Below are positions 9,459-17,907 of a stretch of DNA of 64,000 nucleotides, in pieces. The notes under the pieces were generated by a model. That model had not been told where the DNA came from and made no database searches. It saw nothing but the letters and a program-made list of their open reading frames with translations. The DNA is taken from assembly GCF_900129795.1 (NCBI RefSeq), contig NZ_FQWW01000002.1:248001-312000 (forward strand), in the 5' to 3' direction. A program made the position numbers and the translations under genes. Within the stretch, counting starts at the first letter, position 1, and each line of letters starts with the position of its first letter. Source of the stretch: Flavobacterium sp. CF108 (lineage in GTDB: Bacteria > Bacteroidota > Bacteroidia > Flavobacteriales > Flavobacteriaceae).

Positions 9459-10634
9459 ATGAAAATTCATAAAATAAAAAATACAATCCTTTTATCACTT
9501 CTTGCAATCGTTTTTAACGGATGTACAGAAACATATCCGCTTTTAACAAACACTTACGAAGAAATAATTGTTGTTGAAGCCACTTTGACTAATGAACTTA
9601 AAAATCAGGAAATAAAAATCACCAAAACTTCAAAATTTGAAGATGAAGGTGTTCAAACTGAAACTGGTGCAAAAGTTAGCGTTAAAGACGATCAAAACAA
9701 TGAATATCTATTTGTTGAAAATTCCGGAACTTATAAATCTCAGGTTGCATTTCAGGCAGTTCCTGATCGAAAATATACACTGGAAATCACAACTAAGGAT
9801 GGTAAAATTTATCAATCTACTCCGCAAACTTTAACGACAGTAAATCCTATTGAAAGTGTTGTTCCTTCGCTTGCAACAAATAAGGATAATGAAACTGGAG
9901 TTCAGATAAATGTAAATACTTTTGATCCTGCAAAAACTTCAAAATATTACAGATATGAATATGACGAAACATACAAAATCGTTGCCCCAAGATGGACATC
10001 TTTAAAAATTATTGCAACCGGTACACAAACTGTTGACTTAATTAATAATGATCCTAATACAAGAATTTGTTATTCTAGTAAAAACTCAACAGATATTATT
10101 TTAGTAAATACCAACGATAAAACGGAAGATCGTGTAAACCTGCCAATCCGTTTTATTGAAGAAAGTAATTACATAATAGGTCATAGATACAGCATATTAG
10201 TAAAACAATATGTAGAAAATTTAGAAGCTTATACCTTTCATAAAACATTAAGAGATATCGCTAGTTCATCGAGCATTTTATCTCCAAAACAACCGGGTTT
10301 AATCTCAGGAAACATAAAATGTATTAATGATTCGAGCACTAAAGTCATTGGCTTTTTTGATGTAGCTTCTTATTCAGAAAAAAGAATATTTTTTAATTAC
10401 AGTGATTTTTTCCCAAACAAACCTATACCCTATTTTAATACCTGCGACGACGTTCCTTTTAAATTTTGTTTTGGCGGAGAAGACTGCGAGGGAGAAACCA
10501 TGATCTATAATATTAATAGAGAACTCATGACCTATATAGGAAACAGCGGCATAAATTATAAATTAGTAGACGCTGTATGCGGAGACTGCACATCATTTTC
10601 ATCTAACGTAAAACCTTCATTTTGGATAGACTAA
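9459..10634 (+). CDS. DUF4249 lipoprotein, copy 2
   Basis: 391 aa with lipobox IVFNGC (Cys22) and the same TETYPL start of the mature protein as copy 1. Shared blocks include KFEDEG near residue 60, HRYSILVKQYVE in the middle, and CGDCTSFSSNVKP at the end. It is separated from copy 1 by 57 bases and overlaps the next gene by 13 bases, so the set is one operon. Tandem copies that keep the cysteine tail suggest recent duplication with divergence of the middle region (for example the segment after the Tyr-rich YYRYEYDETYK block). Function is unknown beyond the receptor association. Confidence 0.85.
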   Translation: MKIHKIKNTILLSLLAIVFNGCTETYPLLTNTYEEIIVVEATLTNELKNQEIKITKTSKFEDEGVQTETGAKVSVKDDQNNEYLFVENSGTYKSQVAFQAVPDRKYTLEITTKDGKIYQSTPQTLTTVNPIESVVPSLATNKDNETGVQINVNTFDPAKTSKYYRYEYDETYKIVAPRWTSLKIIATGTQTVDLINNDPNTRICYSSKNSTDIILVNTNDKTEDRVNLPIRFIEESNYIIGHRYSILVKQYVENLEAYTFHKTLRDIASSSSILSPKQPGLISGNIKCINDSSTKVIGFFDVASYSEKRIFFNYSDFFPNKPIPYFNTCDDVPFKFCFGGEDCEGETMIYNINRELMTYIGNSGINYKLVDAVCGDCTSFSSNVKPSFWID

Positions 10635-12343
10635 AACATATAATTTTATTGTTTGTATTAATTAATACGCAATTAAGTAAAGCGCAGCAAACGATTGCTG
10701 TAGATGAAACTGTTTTCATTCACGCAAATGCAACAACATTTGTTTCTGGCGAAACTTTGTTATATAAAGTCTATTGTTTAAAAGCAACAGACAAAACACC
10801 AAGCGACATTAGTAAAGTTGCCTACGTAGAACTTTTAGATAATACTAAAAAGTCAGTATTTAAAACAAAAGTTTCGCTTGAAAACGCAAACGGACAAGGC
10901 GATTACTTCATTCCGACAACTTTAAAAACAGGGAGTTATAAATTAATTGGCTACACAAACTGGATGTTAAACAAACCAGTTTCTGAATTGTTTCAATTGA
11001 ATATAAACATCGTTAATCCATACAAAACAGATGAAAAAACAACAGCTGAAAATCTTTTAGCCAGCGGGTCAAATACATCTAATGATTTAAAAAATGAAAA
11101 TGTTGTACTTAAGCTAAACAAAAAAACATTTACAAATCGTGAATTGGTTGACCTAAAAATTCAGTCATCAAACAATAATTTTGTAGATGGAGTTTATTCT
11201 CTTTCTGTTCGAAAATTGGATAACATCCCAGCTCAAAATCAAATTTCGGCTGTAAAATTTGCATCGAATACTTCTTATCCAGTTGTATTAGATTTACAAA
11301 ATCAGGATAAAATTATTTTGCCAGAATTGAGAGGTGAAATTATTTCAGGAAAAATTACAGCAAAAAACAAAACCGATAAAATCGAAAACCTTTCAATTGG
11401 ATTATCAATTCCGGGAAAATCATTTGCTTTTAAAGTTGTAAAAACAGACAGCAAAGGAAACTTTATTTTTAATGTAGATAAAACATTTTACACTTCTAAT
11501 ATCGTTATTCAGCTTATTGATGAAAAAGCAAACAATTATGATCTTGCAGTAAACAATGCTCCAGAGATTGATTACAGCAAAATATCATTCGAAAAAGATG
11601 CTAAACTATCGTATACATTTAAAGAAAGCCTTTTGGAAAGATCAATTTCAAGTCAGGTAGAAAATGCTTATTTTCATAAAAAAGTTGACAATATTGAAAA
11701 AACTCCAAGTTTAGATGCTTTTTATTATCCTCTTCCTAAAGAATACATTTTAGATGATTTTACTCGTTTTAAAACTTTAAAAGAAACCATTACAGAAGTT
11801 GTTGTTGAAGTCTACTCTAAACAAAAAGAGGATAAATTGTATCTGCACGTAAATGATCCAAGTATTTTTCCTCAGCTTCCAGAATCAGCACTTGTTCTGG
11901 TTGACGGATTATATTTAGAAAACCAAAATGATCTTGTAAACTACAATATGAAAAACGTTTATAAAATTGAACTTATTGTAGGCCGTTATTATGTTGGATC
12001 AAAATCATTTAATGGCTTAATTAGTTTTACAACTTTTGATAAAGATTTTAAAAGTACTCAAACAGGATCTTCAATTGTAAAACCAGTTGTTTTAAGACCG
12101 CAGCCTAAAAAAATATATAATAAGGTAAACTATGAAAATATTGCTGACAATCAAAGAATTCCTGATTTTAGAAATCAATTGTTCTGGAATCCTGATGTTC
12201 AGTTAAACAAAGATTCTGAAACTTCATTTTATACTTCTGACCTTTCCGGTACTTTTGAAATAAGACTTGAAGGTTTTACTAAAAGCGGAATTCCGGTTTC
12301 TGTAAAAGAAAATATAGAAGTTCAAAATGCAACAGCAAATTAA
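10622..12343 (+). CDS. Exported MG2-like protein with plug-like C-terminal segment
   Basis: 573 aa. The most likely start is TTG 10622, which overlaps the preceding stop codon by 13 bases and gives a signal peptide ending LSKAQQ. The first 130 residues (SGETLLYKVYCL, then GSYKLIGYTNWM) resemble macroglobulin MG2-type domains, followed by further Ig-like regions. Residues about 415-475 (LVLVDGLYLENQND, then YKIELIVGRYYVGSKSF and NGLISFTT) look like part of a TonB plug, but no barrel follows. It is the last gene of the TonB/DUF4249 operon. A role as an extracellular or periplasmic adaptor is inference. Confidence 0.75.
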   Translation: MDRLKHIILLFVLINTQLSKAQQTIAVDETVFIHANATTFVSGETLLYKVYCLKATDKTPSDISKVAYVELLDNTKKSVFKTKVSLENANGQGDYFIPTTLKTGSYKLIGYTNWMLNKPVSELFQLNINIVNPYKTDEKTTAENLLASGSNTSNDLKNENVVLKLNKKTFTNRELVDLKIQSSNNNFVDGVYSLSVRKLDNIPAQNQISAVKFASNTSYPVVLDLQNQDKIILPELRGEIISGKITAKNKTDKIENLSIGLSIPGKSFAFKVVKTDSKGNFIFNVDKTFYTSNIVIQLIDEKANNYDLAVNNAPEIDYSKISFEKDAKLSYTFKESLLERSISSQVENAYFHKKVDNIEKTPSLDAFYYPLPKEYILDDFTRFKTLKETITEVVVEVYSKQKEDKLYLHVNDPSIFPQLPESALVLVDGLYLENQNDLVNYNMKNVYKIELIVGRYYVGSKSFNGLISFTTFDKDFKSTQTGSSIVKPVVLRPQPKKIYNKVNYENIADNQRIPDFRNQLFWNPDVQLNKDSETSFYTSDLSGTFEIRLEGFTKSGIPVSVKENIEVQNATAN

Positions 12344-12382
12344 TTTAATTTTTTATTTGTAAAGAAATATCATAACATATTG

Positions 12383-12418
12383 AAAACCTGTCTATTCCTA
12401 GGCAGGTTTTTTATTTTT
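12383..12418 (+). terminator. Terminator of the TonB/DUF4249 operon
   Basis: A 10-bp stem AAAACCTGTC/GGCAGGTTTT with one G-T pair (12383-12392 and 12401-12410) and an 8-nt loop is followed by a T-rich tail. Confidence 0.8.
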
Positions 12419-12499
12419 TAAAAAAAACAAATTATTTTTGATACAATTTGTAACTTTTTTGAAACTTCATACGTATAACAATCTGTACACTTAAAAATT

Positions 12500-12505
12500 G
12501 AGGAG
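12500..12505 (+). promoter_or_regulatory. Shine-Dalgarno-like site of rpoD
   Basis: GAGGAG lies 9 bases before ATG 12515. It can pair over five bases (AGGAG) with the conserved 16S tail. Nearly all other genes in this window have only A-rich leaders, so the site stands out. Confidence 0.55.
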
Positions 12506-12514
12506 ACAAATAAC

Positions 12515-13378
12515 ATGAGACAACTTAAAATCACCAAGCAGGTAACCAATCGTGAAACTGCATCGTTAGATAAATATCTACAAGAAATCGGAAAAGTTGA
12601 CCTAATTACCGCTGATGAAGAGGTAGAATTAGCACAAAGAATAAAGGCTGGTGATCAAAGAGCTTTAGAAAAATTAACAAAAGCCAACCTACGTTTCGTT
12701 GTATCGGTTGCTAAACAATATCAAAATCAAGGATTAACTCTTCCTGATTTAATTAATGAAGGAAACTTGGGTCTTATTAAAGCCGCACAGCGTTTTGATG
12801 AAACTCGTGGATTCAAATTCATTTCTTATGCCGTATGGTGGATTCGTCAATCGATCCTTCAGGCTCTTGCAGAACAATCACGTATTGTTCGTTTACCATT
12901 AAACAAAATTGGTTCTATCAATAAAATCAACAAAATGTATGCGTTATTAGAGCAGTCTAATGAGCGTCCGCCTTCTGCTGAAGAAATTGCAAAAGAACTT
13001 GACATGACAGTAAATGACGTAAAAGAGTCTATGAAAAACTCTGGTCGTCACTTATCAATGGATGCACCTCTTGTTGAAGGTGAAGATTCTAACCTTTATG
13101 ACGTTTTACGTTCTGGAGAATCTCCAAACCCAGACAGAGAATTAATTCACGAATCATTACGTACTGAAATTGAGCGTTCGTTAGAAACATTGACTCCAAG
13201 AGAGGCAGATGTTGTACGTTTGTATTTTGGTCTTGGCGATCAACACCCAATGACTTTAGAAGAAATTGGAGAAACTTTCGACCTAACTCGTGAGCGTGTT
13301 CGTCAGATTAAAGAAAAAGCAATCCGTAGATTAAAACACACTTCAAGAAGTAAAATTCTTAAAACTTATTTAGGATAA
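12515..13378 (+). CDS. rpoD: Primary RNA polymerase sigma factor RpoD/SigA
   Basis: 287 aa, the normal length for the housekeeping sigma factor of Bacteroidota, which lacks region 1.1 and the long non-conserved insert of proteobacterial RpoD. Region 1.2 ([20 protein letters not shown]) is near the N-terminus. Region 2 follows ([41 protein letters not shown]), then region 3, and region 4 with the DNA-binding helix [20 protein letters not shown]. It is a single gene with its own 5' region, downstream of a terminator. It recognises the TTG/TAnnTTTG promoters seen elsewhere in this window. Codon use is strong, consistent with high expression. Confidence 0.97.
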   Translation: MRQLKITKQVTNRETASLDKYLQEIGKVDLITADEEVELAQRIKAGDQRALEKLTKANLRFVVSVAKQYQNQGLTLPDLINEGNLGLIKAAQRFDETRGFKFISYAVWWIRQSILQALAEQSRIVRLPLNKIGSINKINKMYALLEQSNERPPSAEEIAKELDMTVNDVKESMKNSGRHLSMDAPLVEGEDSNLYDVLRSGESPNPDRELIHESLRTEIERSLETLTPREADVVRLYFGLGDQHPMTLEEIGETFDLTRERVRQIKEKAIRRLKHTSRSKILKTYLG

Positions 13379-13402
13379 AACAATATAAATTTCAATATCT
13401 TT

Positions 13403-13455
13403 AAATTCCAAATTCCAACCTTAATTGGAATTTGGATATTTAAAAATTGGAATTT
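13403..13455 (+). repeat. TTGGAATTT palindromic repeat, copy 1
   Basis: Inverted arms CCAAATTCCAA and TTGGAATTTGG (13408-13418 and 13425-13435) are followed by a third half-site TTGGAATTT (13447-13455). The same architecture recurs at 35606-35658. Confidence 0.65.
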
Positions 13456-13506
13456 TTACCGTAAACAACAGTTTGATTGACTGTTCGTTTTTTGATTGAT
13501 GATTGA

Positions 13507-13535
13507 AACTCCGGCTGATTACCGGAGTTTTTTAT
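13507..13535 (+). terminator. Terminator downstream of rpoD
   Basis: An 8-bp stem AACTCCGG/CCGGAGTT (13507-13514 and 13522-13529) with a 7-nt loop is followed by six or more T residues, between rpoD and the convergent DUF3857 gene. Confidence 0.75.
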
Positions 13536-13577
13536 TTACAACATCAAATACTTTTAAGACTCTAAAAGTTAATTCTA

Positions 13578-15728
13578 TTATTTTTTAAGCAAGACTTTTT
13601 CCTGAGTAAATTGGTAAGCAGCTTCTAAAAAGTCTACTATTTTATTCCAATTTGCATTAGGTTCGTAGTAATTATTATATTTCTTTACTGTTTTAATTAT
13701 CAACTTATTATCTTTTAAAGCAGCTGTACTAACAAATTCTCCAGTTGAATTTTGAACCTTTTTATTTAATTTTTCAATTCCTGAAATTTTATATCCTGCA
13801 GGAATTTCAAATATAATTTCATTTTCAAAAGCCCTCGGAAATGGCATATATACATTGTTTTTTCGGTCAGCTTCTTTTTTATCAATTTCAAGCTGATTAG
13901 TCAGTATTTTTCCAATTTCAACAATATAATTTTCACCTGCTTTTTTGATAAAATTATTCTTTATAACAAATTCTTCCTCATACGAAACTGGAGAATTATC
14001 GCCATATCTTCCGGTATTTGTAATTTTAATTGTTGGATTTTCAATCTCAAAATCAAACTCTCCCGAAAGAGATTTTTTCTCGTTTTCTTTTTGTATATCT
14101 TTTAGTTTGTTTTTCAAAGCATCAAACTCTTTGTTATATTGTTCGCGCTTGCTTTTACTTCCTACTTTATCTATAACTCTTTCCGTTCCATACTTTTGAT
14201 AATCTTCGTCTACATAATCATAAAACTTCAATTTATCCTTTTGTTCATCGCTTTTAAAATGTCCATAAAACTCTGAAGCTCTTTTAACATTCAAACTAGA
14301 TAAATCAGCATCCATAGAAACATTCGTTACTACCTTTGTAATATTATCTTTAACTGTAGTCGATGGCAAATCCACTTCCTTTACATTTGCAATAGTCCTG
14401 TTGCTCACAAAATCCATTATGTAACCTTTTGTGTTTTCAAGATTATAATCAATTGTTCCCGGCGTGGTAAAAGGGTTACAGTATTCAAGATATAACGGAG
14501 TTGGTGTATTGATTCGTAATAACGGAGTCAGGTTTTTTTTAATGAGCAATTCATCCAAAGAACCATTATTTCTGGCTGTCGCCAATACAATATTATAATC
14601 GATTTTAAACTCTTTCATATAAGCCATAAAATAGTATATGAAAGACCATTCGTTTGAAAAGAAATCAGGATTCTTGTACATCGCATACGAATTAAAAATA
14701 TCAGCTTCTTTAATTACTGCCGATTCAATATATTGCGTGTAATACTGATGTCTGGCAAATAAGTAAACTGCTTTTATTTTTTCTTCCTCACTTTCAAAAG
14801 TTTTTCCTTTTAAAAACTTTAGTGTTTCTCCTAAATCAAAAACTGCACGGAATTCCTTTTCATAATTATCAAAAATATCATCCTTATTGACTGTTTTTTT
14901 AAAAGCCTCATTCTGTTTAGGTAAAAATATTTGGGAATAATACGGTTTAGCATCACCTGATTTTTTTGCAAAAAAGACCTGAAATTTATAACAAGGCAGT
15001 TCGACTAACGGATAAAACCATCTTGGAAACTCCTCTTTTTCAATATTATGAGCCGTTAATTCGTATGCCTTAGTACGTTTTTCTCCAGAAGCAACTTCTT
15101 TTAACTCAGGCGCACCGTGATAGGTATTAAAATCAACATAAAAATCTTCTTCAACTAAAAATTTCATTTTCCTGTTCATAATAGGATATATATCTCCTAA
15201 TGTAGTTTCGACAGGATCAAAATTCTGAATTTGACTAGCAAATGGTTCATACGAATAGTAATAATAATCTATAATATCTCCTATTTCGAGGCCATTTATA
15301 GCTATTTTTTTCTGGTCGTCAACCGCCTTTGCATCTTTATCTACATCAACCTCTATTTCTTTTCCGTCTGGCTTAACAATTTTAACTCCTAAAAATGTTG
15401 TTCCTTGTTTATAACTGTATCCTTTTGATGAATAAAACTTATTTTTAAATGAGAATTCCGAAAATTCTTTAACCGAATTCTCATCCTGAAGCTTTATTCT
15501 TTGTCTGTAAGCACTTGTAAGCACTACTTTTACACCAGAATTATGATAGTCATAATGTTCGTATTTATAAATAATAACTGCCGACTCATTCTTCCATTTG
15601 TCTGGAGTTTTGGTTACCGTTTTAAAAGTGTCTGATTTTCCCCAAAAGAAATCTTTTACTTCGGTTTTATCCTGCGAATAAGAAGAGAAACAAATTGTAA
15701 TAAAGAAAATGAGTAATGTTTTATTCAT
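13578..15728 (-). CDS. DUF3857 protein with degenerate transglutaminase-like domain
   Basis: 716 aa with a signal peptide (ending SSYSQ). The N-terminal beta domain is of the DUF3857 type, followed by a transglutaminase-like region (FARHQYYTQYIE and beyond). Where its neighbour has the catalytic GDCKG block, this protein has SNEWSFIYYF, so the nucleophilic Cys is gone and peptidase or transferase activity is unlikely. A C-terminal beta domain ends in IVDFLEAAYQFTQEKVLLKK, matching the end of its neighbour. It starts six bases after the stop codon of the upstream paralogue, so the two form an operon. A periplasmic structural or binding role is inference. Confidence 0.82.
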   Translation of the reverse strand: MNKTLLIFFITICFSSYSQDKTEVKDFFWGKSDTFKTVTKTPDKWKNESAVIIYKYEHYDYHNSGVKVVLTSAYRQRIKLQDENSVKEFSEFSFKNKFYSSKGYSYKQGTTFLGVKIVKPDGKEIEVDVDKDAKAVDDQKKIAINGLEIGDIIDYYYYSYEPFASQIQNFDPVETTLGDIYPIMNRKMKFLVEEDFYVDFNTYHGAPELKEVASGEKRTKAYELTAHNIEKEEFPRWFYPLVELPCYKFQVFFAKKSGDAKPYYSQIFLPKQNEAFKKTVNKDDIFDNYEKEFRAVFDLGETLKFLKGKTFESEEEKIKAVYLFARHQYYTQYIESAVIKEADIFNSYAMYKNPDFFSNEWSFIYYFMAYMKEFKIDYNIVLATARNNGSLDELLIKKNLTPLLRINTPTPLYLEYCNPFTTPGTIDYNLENTKGYIMDFVSNRTIANVKEVDLPSTTVKDNITKVVTNVSMDADLSSLNVKRASEFYGHFKSDEQKDKLKFYDYVDEDYQKYGTERVIDKVGSKSKREQYNKEFDALKNKLKDIQKENEKKSLSGEFDFEIENPTIKITNTGRYGDNSPVSYEEEFVIKNNFIKKAGENYIVEIGKILTNQLEIDKKEADRKNNVYMPFPRAFENEIIFEIPAGYKISGIEKLNKKVQNSTGEFVSTAALKDNKLIIKTVKKYNNYYEPNANWNKIVDFLEAAYQFTQEKVLLKK

Positions 15729-15734
15729 ACTGTT

Positions 15735-17660
15735 TTATGATTTGGTAAAAATTATTTGTTGGTTATAAATTGTTTTAAGGTTTTTATTGAAGTCATTCCA
15801 TTTTACCATATCGGCTTTTTTAACCACGGCATTTTTAAACACAAATTGCTTTTTGTAAACAATCTCTTTACCAACTTGTTTAAAAGAAATCAGAACACTG
15901 AAATCTTCTTCATTTACATTTAGGTTTTCAGGTAATTTACTCAGTTTATATCCGTCAGGAATCGCCAAAACTACATTCGATTCATAATTTGTTTTATAAT
16001 TAAGTTCGTAATTTGTTTTTCTGTCTTTAAACTCAAAATTTTTATATTCATCCATGTAGGCTAAATCTATAAAAATATCATTATCAAACTTTGAAACCTT
16101 ATTTTGAACATCAATATCATAATTTAAAGAAAGTTTTAAATCTCTGTTTTTTAGATCTGAGGTTTTAATGTTTTTGGCCGTAATATTTTTATCATTTGCA
16201 GAAAGGTATTTTTCTAAAGTTTCGCCTTTTTTATTATTTTCAAAAGAATTAAAAATATTTAAAAACTCCGTTTTGCTTTCGCCTGAATAGGTTTTAGAAC
16301 AGCTTCCGCTCAATTTATCATTGTCAACAATTAACTTGGCGTTATAAATTTCTTTATTTAATTCACTTCCCGAAGCTGGAACTTTCTTAATGATAAATTT
16401 ATCTCCATCTTCAATCATTACTTCTTTATTTTGAATTCTTTCAGCATCTTCCCCAAAAGAATTATACTTCTCTGTACCATCTATAAAATAGGTCTTACCT
16501 TTATAAAACAGTGTACAGATCATATGGTTATCAACCGCCAGAGAAGGTGTCGTATAATCATACAAAATATGTTTGGTGCCAATCCAGGTAAGTCTGGCAT
16601 CAAATCCTGCCAATTTTAGCATTTGTTTGCTCAGGTTTGCCATTCCTTTACAATCTCCATATCTTTTTTCAAAAACGTTTTGCGCTTCATCTGGTTTAAA
16701 ACCGGCAATTCCGTCTTCAAAGGCTATATATCTAATATTATCCTGAACCCAGTAATAAATATTCTTGATTTTTTCTTCATCTGTTTTTGCCGAAGACGTC
16801 AACTCTTTAACTTTAGCAGCAAGCAGACTTGTGTCATCTTTCATAGAATCTACCAATGATTTATACCATTTATATAGATCTGCTGTCGAATTAAAAAGCA
16901 TCGTCTCTTTGTCTCTATGTTTAAATGATTTGGCAATAACCAGAACATGCGGATAGATATAACTTCTTCCCGGTGCTTTTTTCTCTTTATAAAAAGCATC
17001 GACATTTTCCATTATATAAGTATAAATTGTAGTACCATTTCTGTCGTCGCGCGTTTTAGTTTTAGAAATAGTATTTCCTTCAAAATTAAATTCCTTTAAT
17101 TCTAAATTTAACCAGTCCGGAACCGTAACAGTAATTTCTTTTTTAATAACCGGAAACTCATCATTAAAATACAAAGAAGTAAAATACTTAACATCATTAT
17201 ATTTTTTTTCAAGCTCATAAATATAGCTATACCCCTGAACCGGAAAATCCACGTCCATATACTTTACGCGGGCATCATTGTAGAACAAATCGTTGTCTTT
17301 GTAAAACTGATCTTTTACCTCAAAACCGGTATTTTTTTGATTTCTGTATTTCAGAATAAAACTTTCAATCGAAGATTCGCTGTCATAAAACTCATATTTA
17401 TTAATATCAGCTCTGTGATTAATGTTCATTAAAACTTCTCTAACAGAATTTTTAACCACAACTTTAGCATCGCTTTTATTAAGTTCAAACGTAATGTTTT
17501 CCTTGCTTTCTAAAACGGCGACATCATCTTTAGAATATTTTTCTCTAAGTGATTTTGCTAATTGAATATCTTCTGCTGTAGGGTCTAATGCCTTTTGGCT
17601 AAAGAGCATATTTGCAGATAAAAAAAAGGTAATAATTGAAAGTAGAGTTATTTTCATCAA
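15735..17660 (-). CDS. DUF3857/transglutaminase-like exported protein
   Basis: 641 aa with a signal peptide (ending NMLFSQ). DUF3857-like N-terminal domain (to about 250), then a transglutaminase-like core whose presumed triad is intact: Cys337 in RYGDCKGMAN, His379 in DNHMI and Asp394 in FIDGTEKY. The C-terminal part is beta-rich. Proteins of this type are common in Bacteroidota and are usually exported; substrates are unknown. The gene is first of a two-gene operon with a longer paralogue that lacks the Cys. No clear promoter element was found in the 247 bases shared with divergent rpe. Confidence 0.85.
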   Translation of the reverse strand: MMKITLLSIITFFLSANMLFSQKALDPTAEDIQLAKSLREKYSKDDVAVLESKENITFELNKSDAKVVVKNSVREVLMNINHRADINKYEFYDSESSIESFILKYRNQKNTGFEVKDQFYKDNDLFYNDARVKYMDVDFPVQGYSYIYELEKKYNDVKYFTSLYFNDEFPVIKKEITVTVPDWLNLELKEFNFEGNTISKTKTRDDRNGTTIYTYIMENVDAFYKEKKAPGRSYIYPHVLVIAKSFKHRDKETMLFNSTADLYKWYKSLVDSMKDDTSLLAAKVKELTSSAKTDEEKIKNIYYWVQDNIRYIAFEDGIAGFKPDEAQNVFEKRYGDCKGMANLSKQMLKLAGFDARLTWIGTKHILYDYTTPSLAVDNHMICTLFYKGKTYFIDGTEKYNSFGEDAERIQNKEVMIEDGDKFIIKKVPASGSELNKEIYNAKLIVDNDKLSGSCSKTYSGESKTEFLNIFNSFENNKKGETLEKYLSANDKNITAKNIKTSDLKNRDLKLSLNYDIDVQNKVSKFDNDIFIDLAYMDEYKNFEFKDRKTNYELNYKTNYESNVVLAIPDGYKLSKLPENLNVNEEDFSVLISFKQVGKEIVYKKQFVFKNAVVKKADMVKWNDFNKNLKTIYNQQIIFTKS

Positions 17661-17842
17661 GTAGGATTATTTGCCGCAATTTACAAAAAAACCCATACGA
17701 ATTATTTATTTCCTTTTTTAGATTTACTATATTTCTTTCTTATTATTTTAATTAAAATAATACCAAAATCTTACTATATTAAAAATAAATCTAGCAAAAC
17801 ATAAACATCTTAAACTTATAAAAACTTTGCATAAAACCTTGC

Positions 17843-17860
17843 TCCCGATAGCTGTCGGGA
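17843..17860. repeat. TCCCGATAGCTGTCGGGA palindrome
   Basis: An 18-base near-perfect inverted repeat (8-bp arms with one G-T pair), GC-rich within an AT-rich region, ending 17 bases before the rpe -7 element. Similar CCCGATAG...TCGGG units are common intergenic repeats in flavobacteria, as far as I recall. Confidence 0.5.
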
Positions 17861-17877
17861 TTACGGTTAAAAAATTT

Positions 17878-17885
17878 TATCTTTG
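17878..17885 (+). promoter_or_regulatory. rpe promoter -7 element
   Basis: TATCTTTG matches the TAnnTTTG consensus 22 bases before the rpe ATG. No TTG is at the right distance upstream; the palindrome at 17843-17860 occupies that region instead. Confidence 0.5.
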
Positions 17886-17907
17886 TAAAAAAACACATCA
17901 CTACACA

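Noticed and set aside
17827..17907. Extended N-terminus for rpe from a TTG
   Set aside because: It would place the start upstream of the -7 element and through the palindrome; the family begins at the internal ATG 17908.
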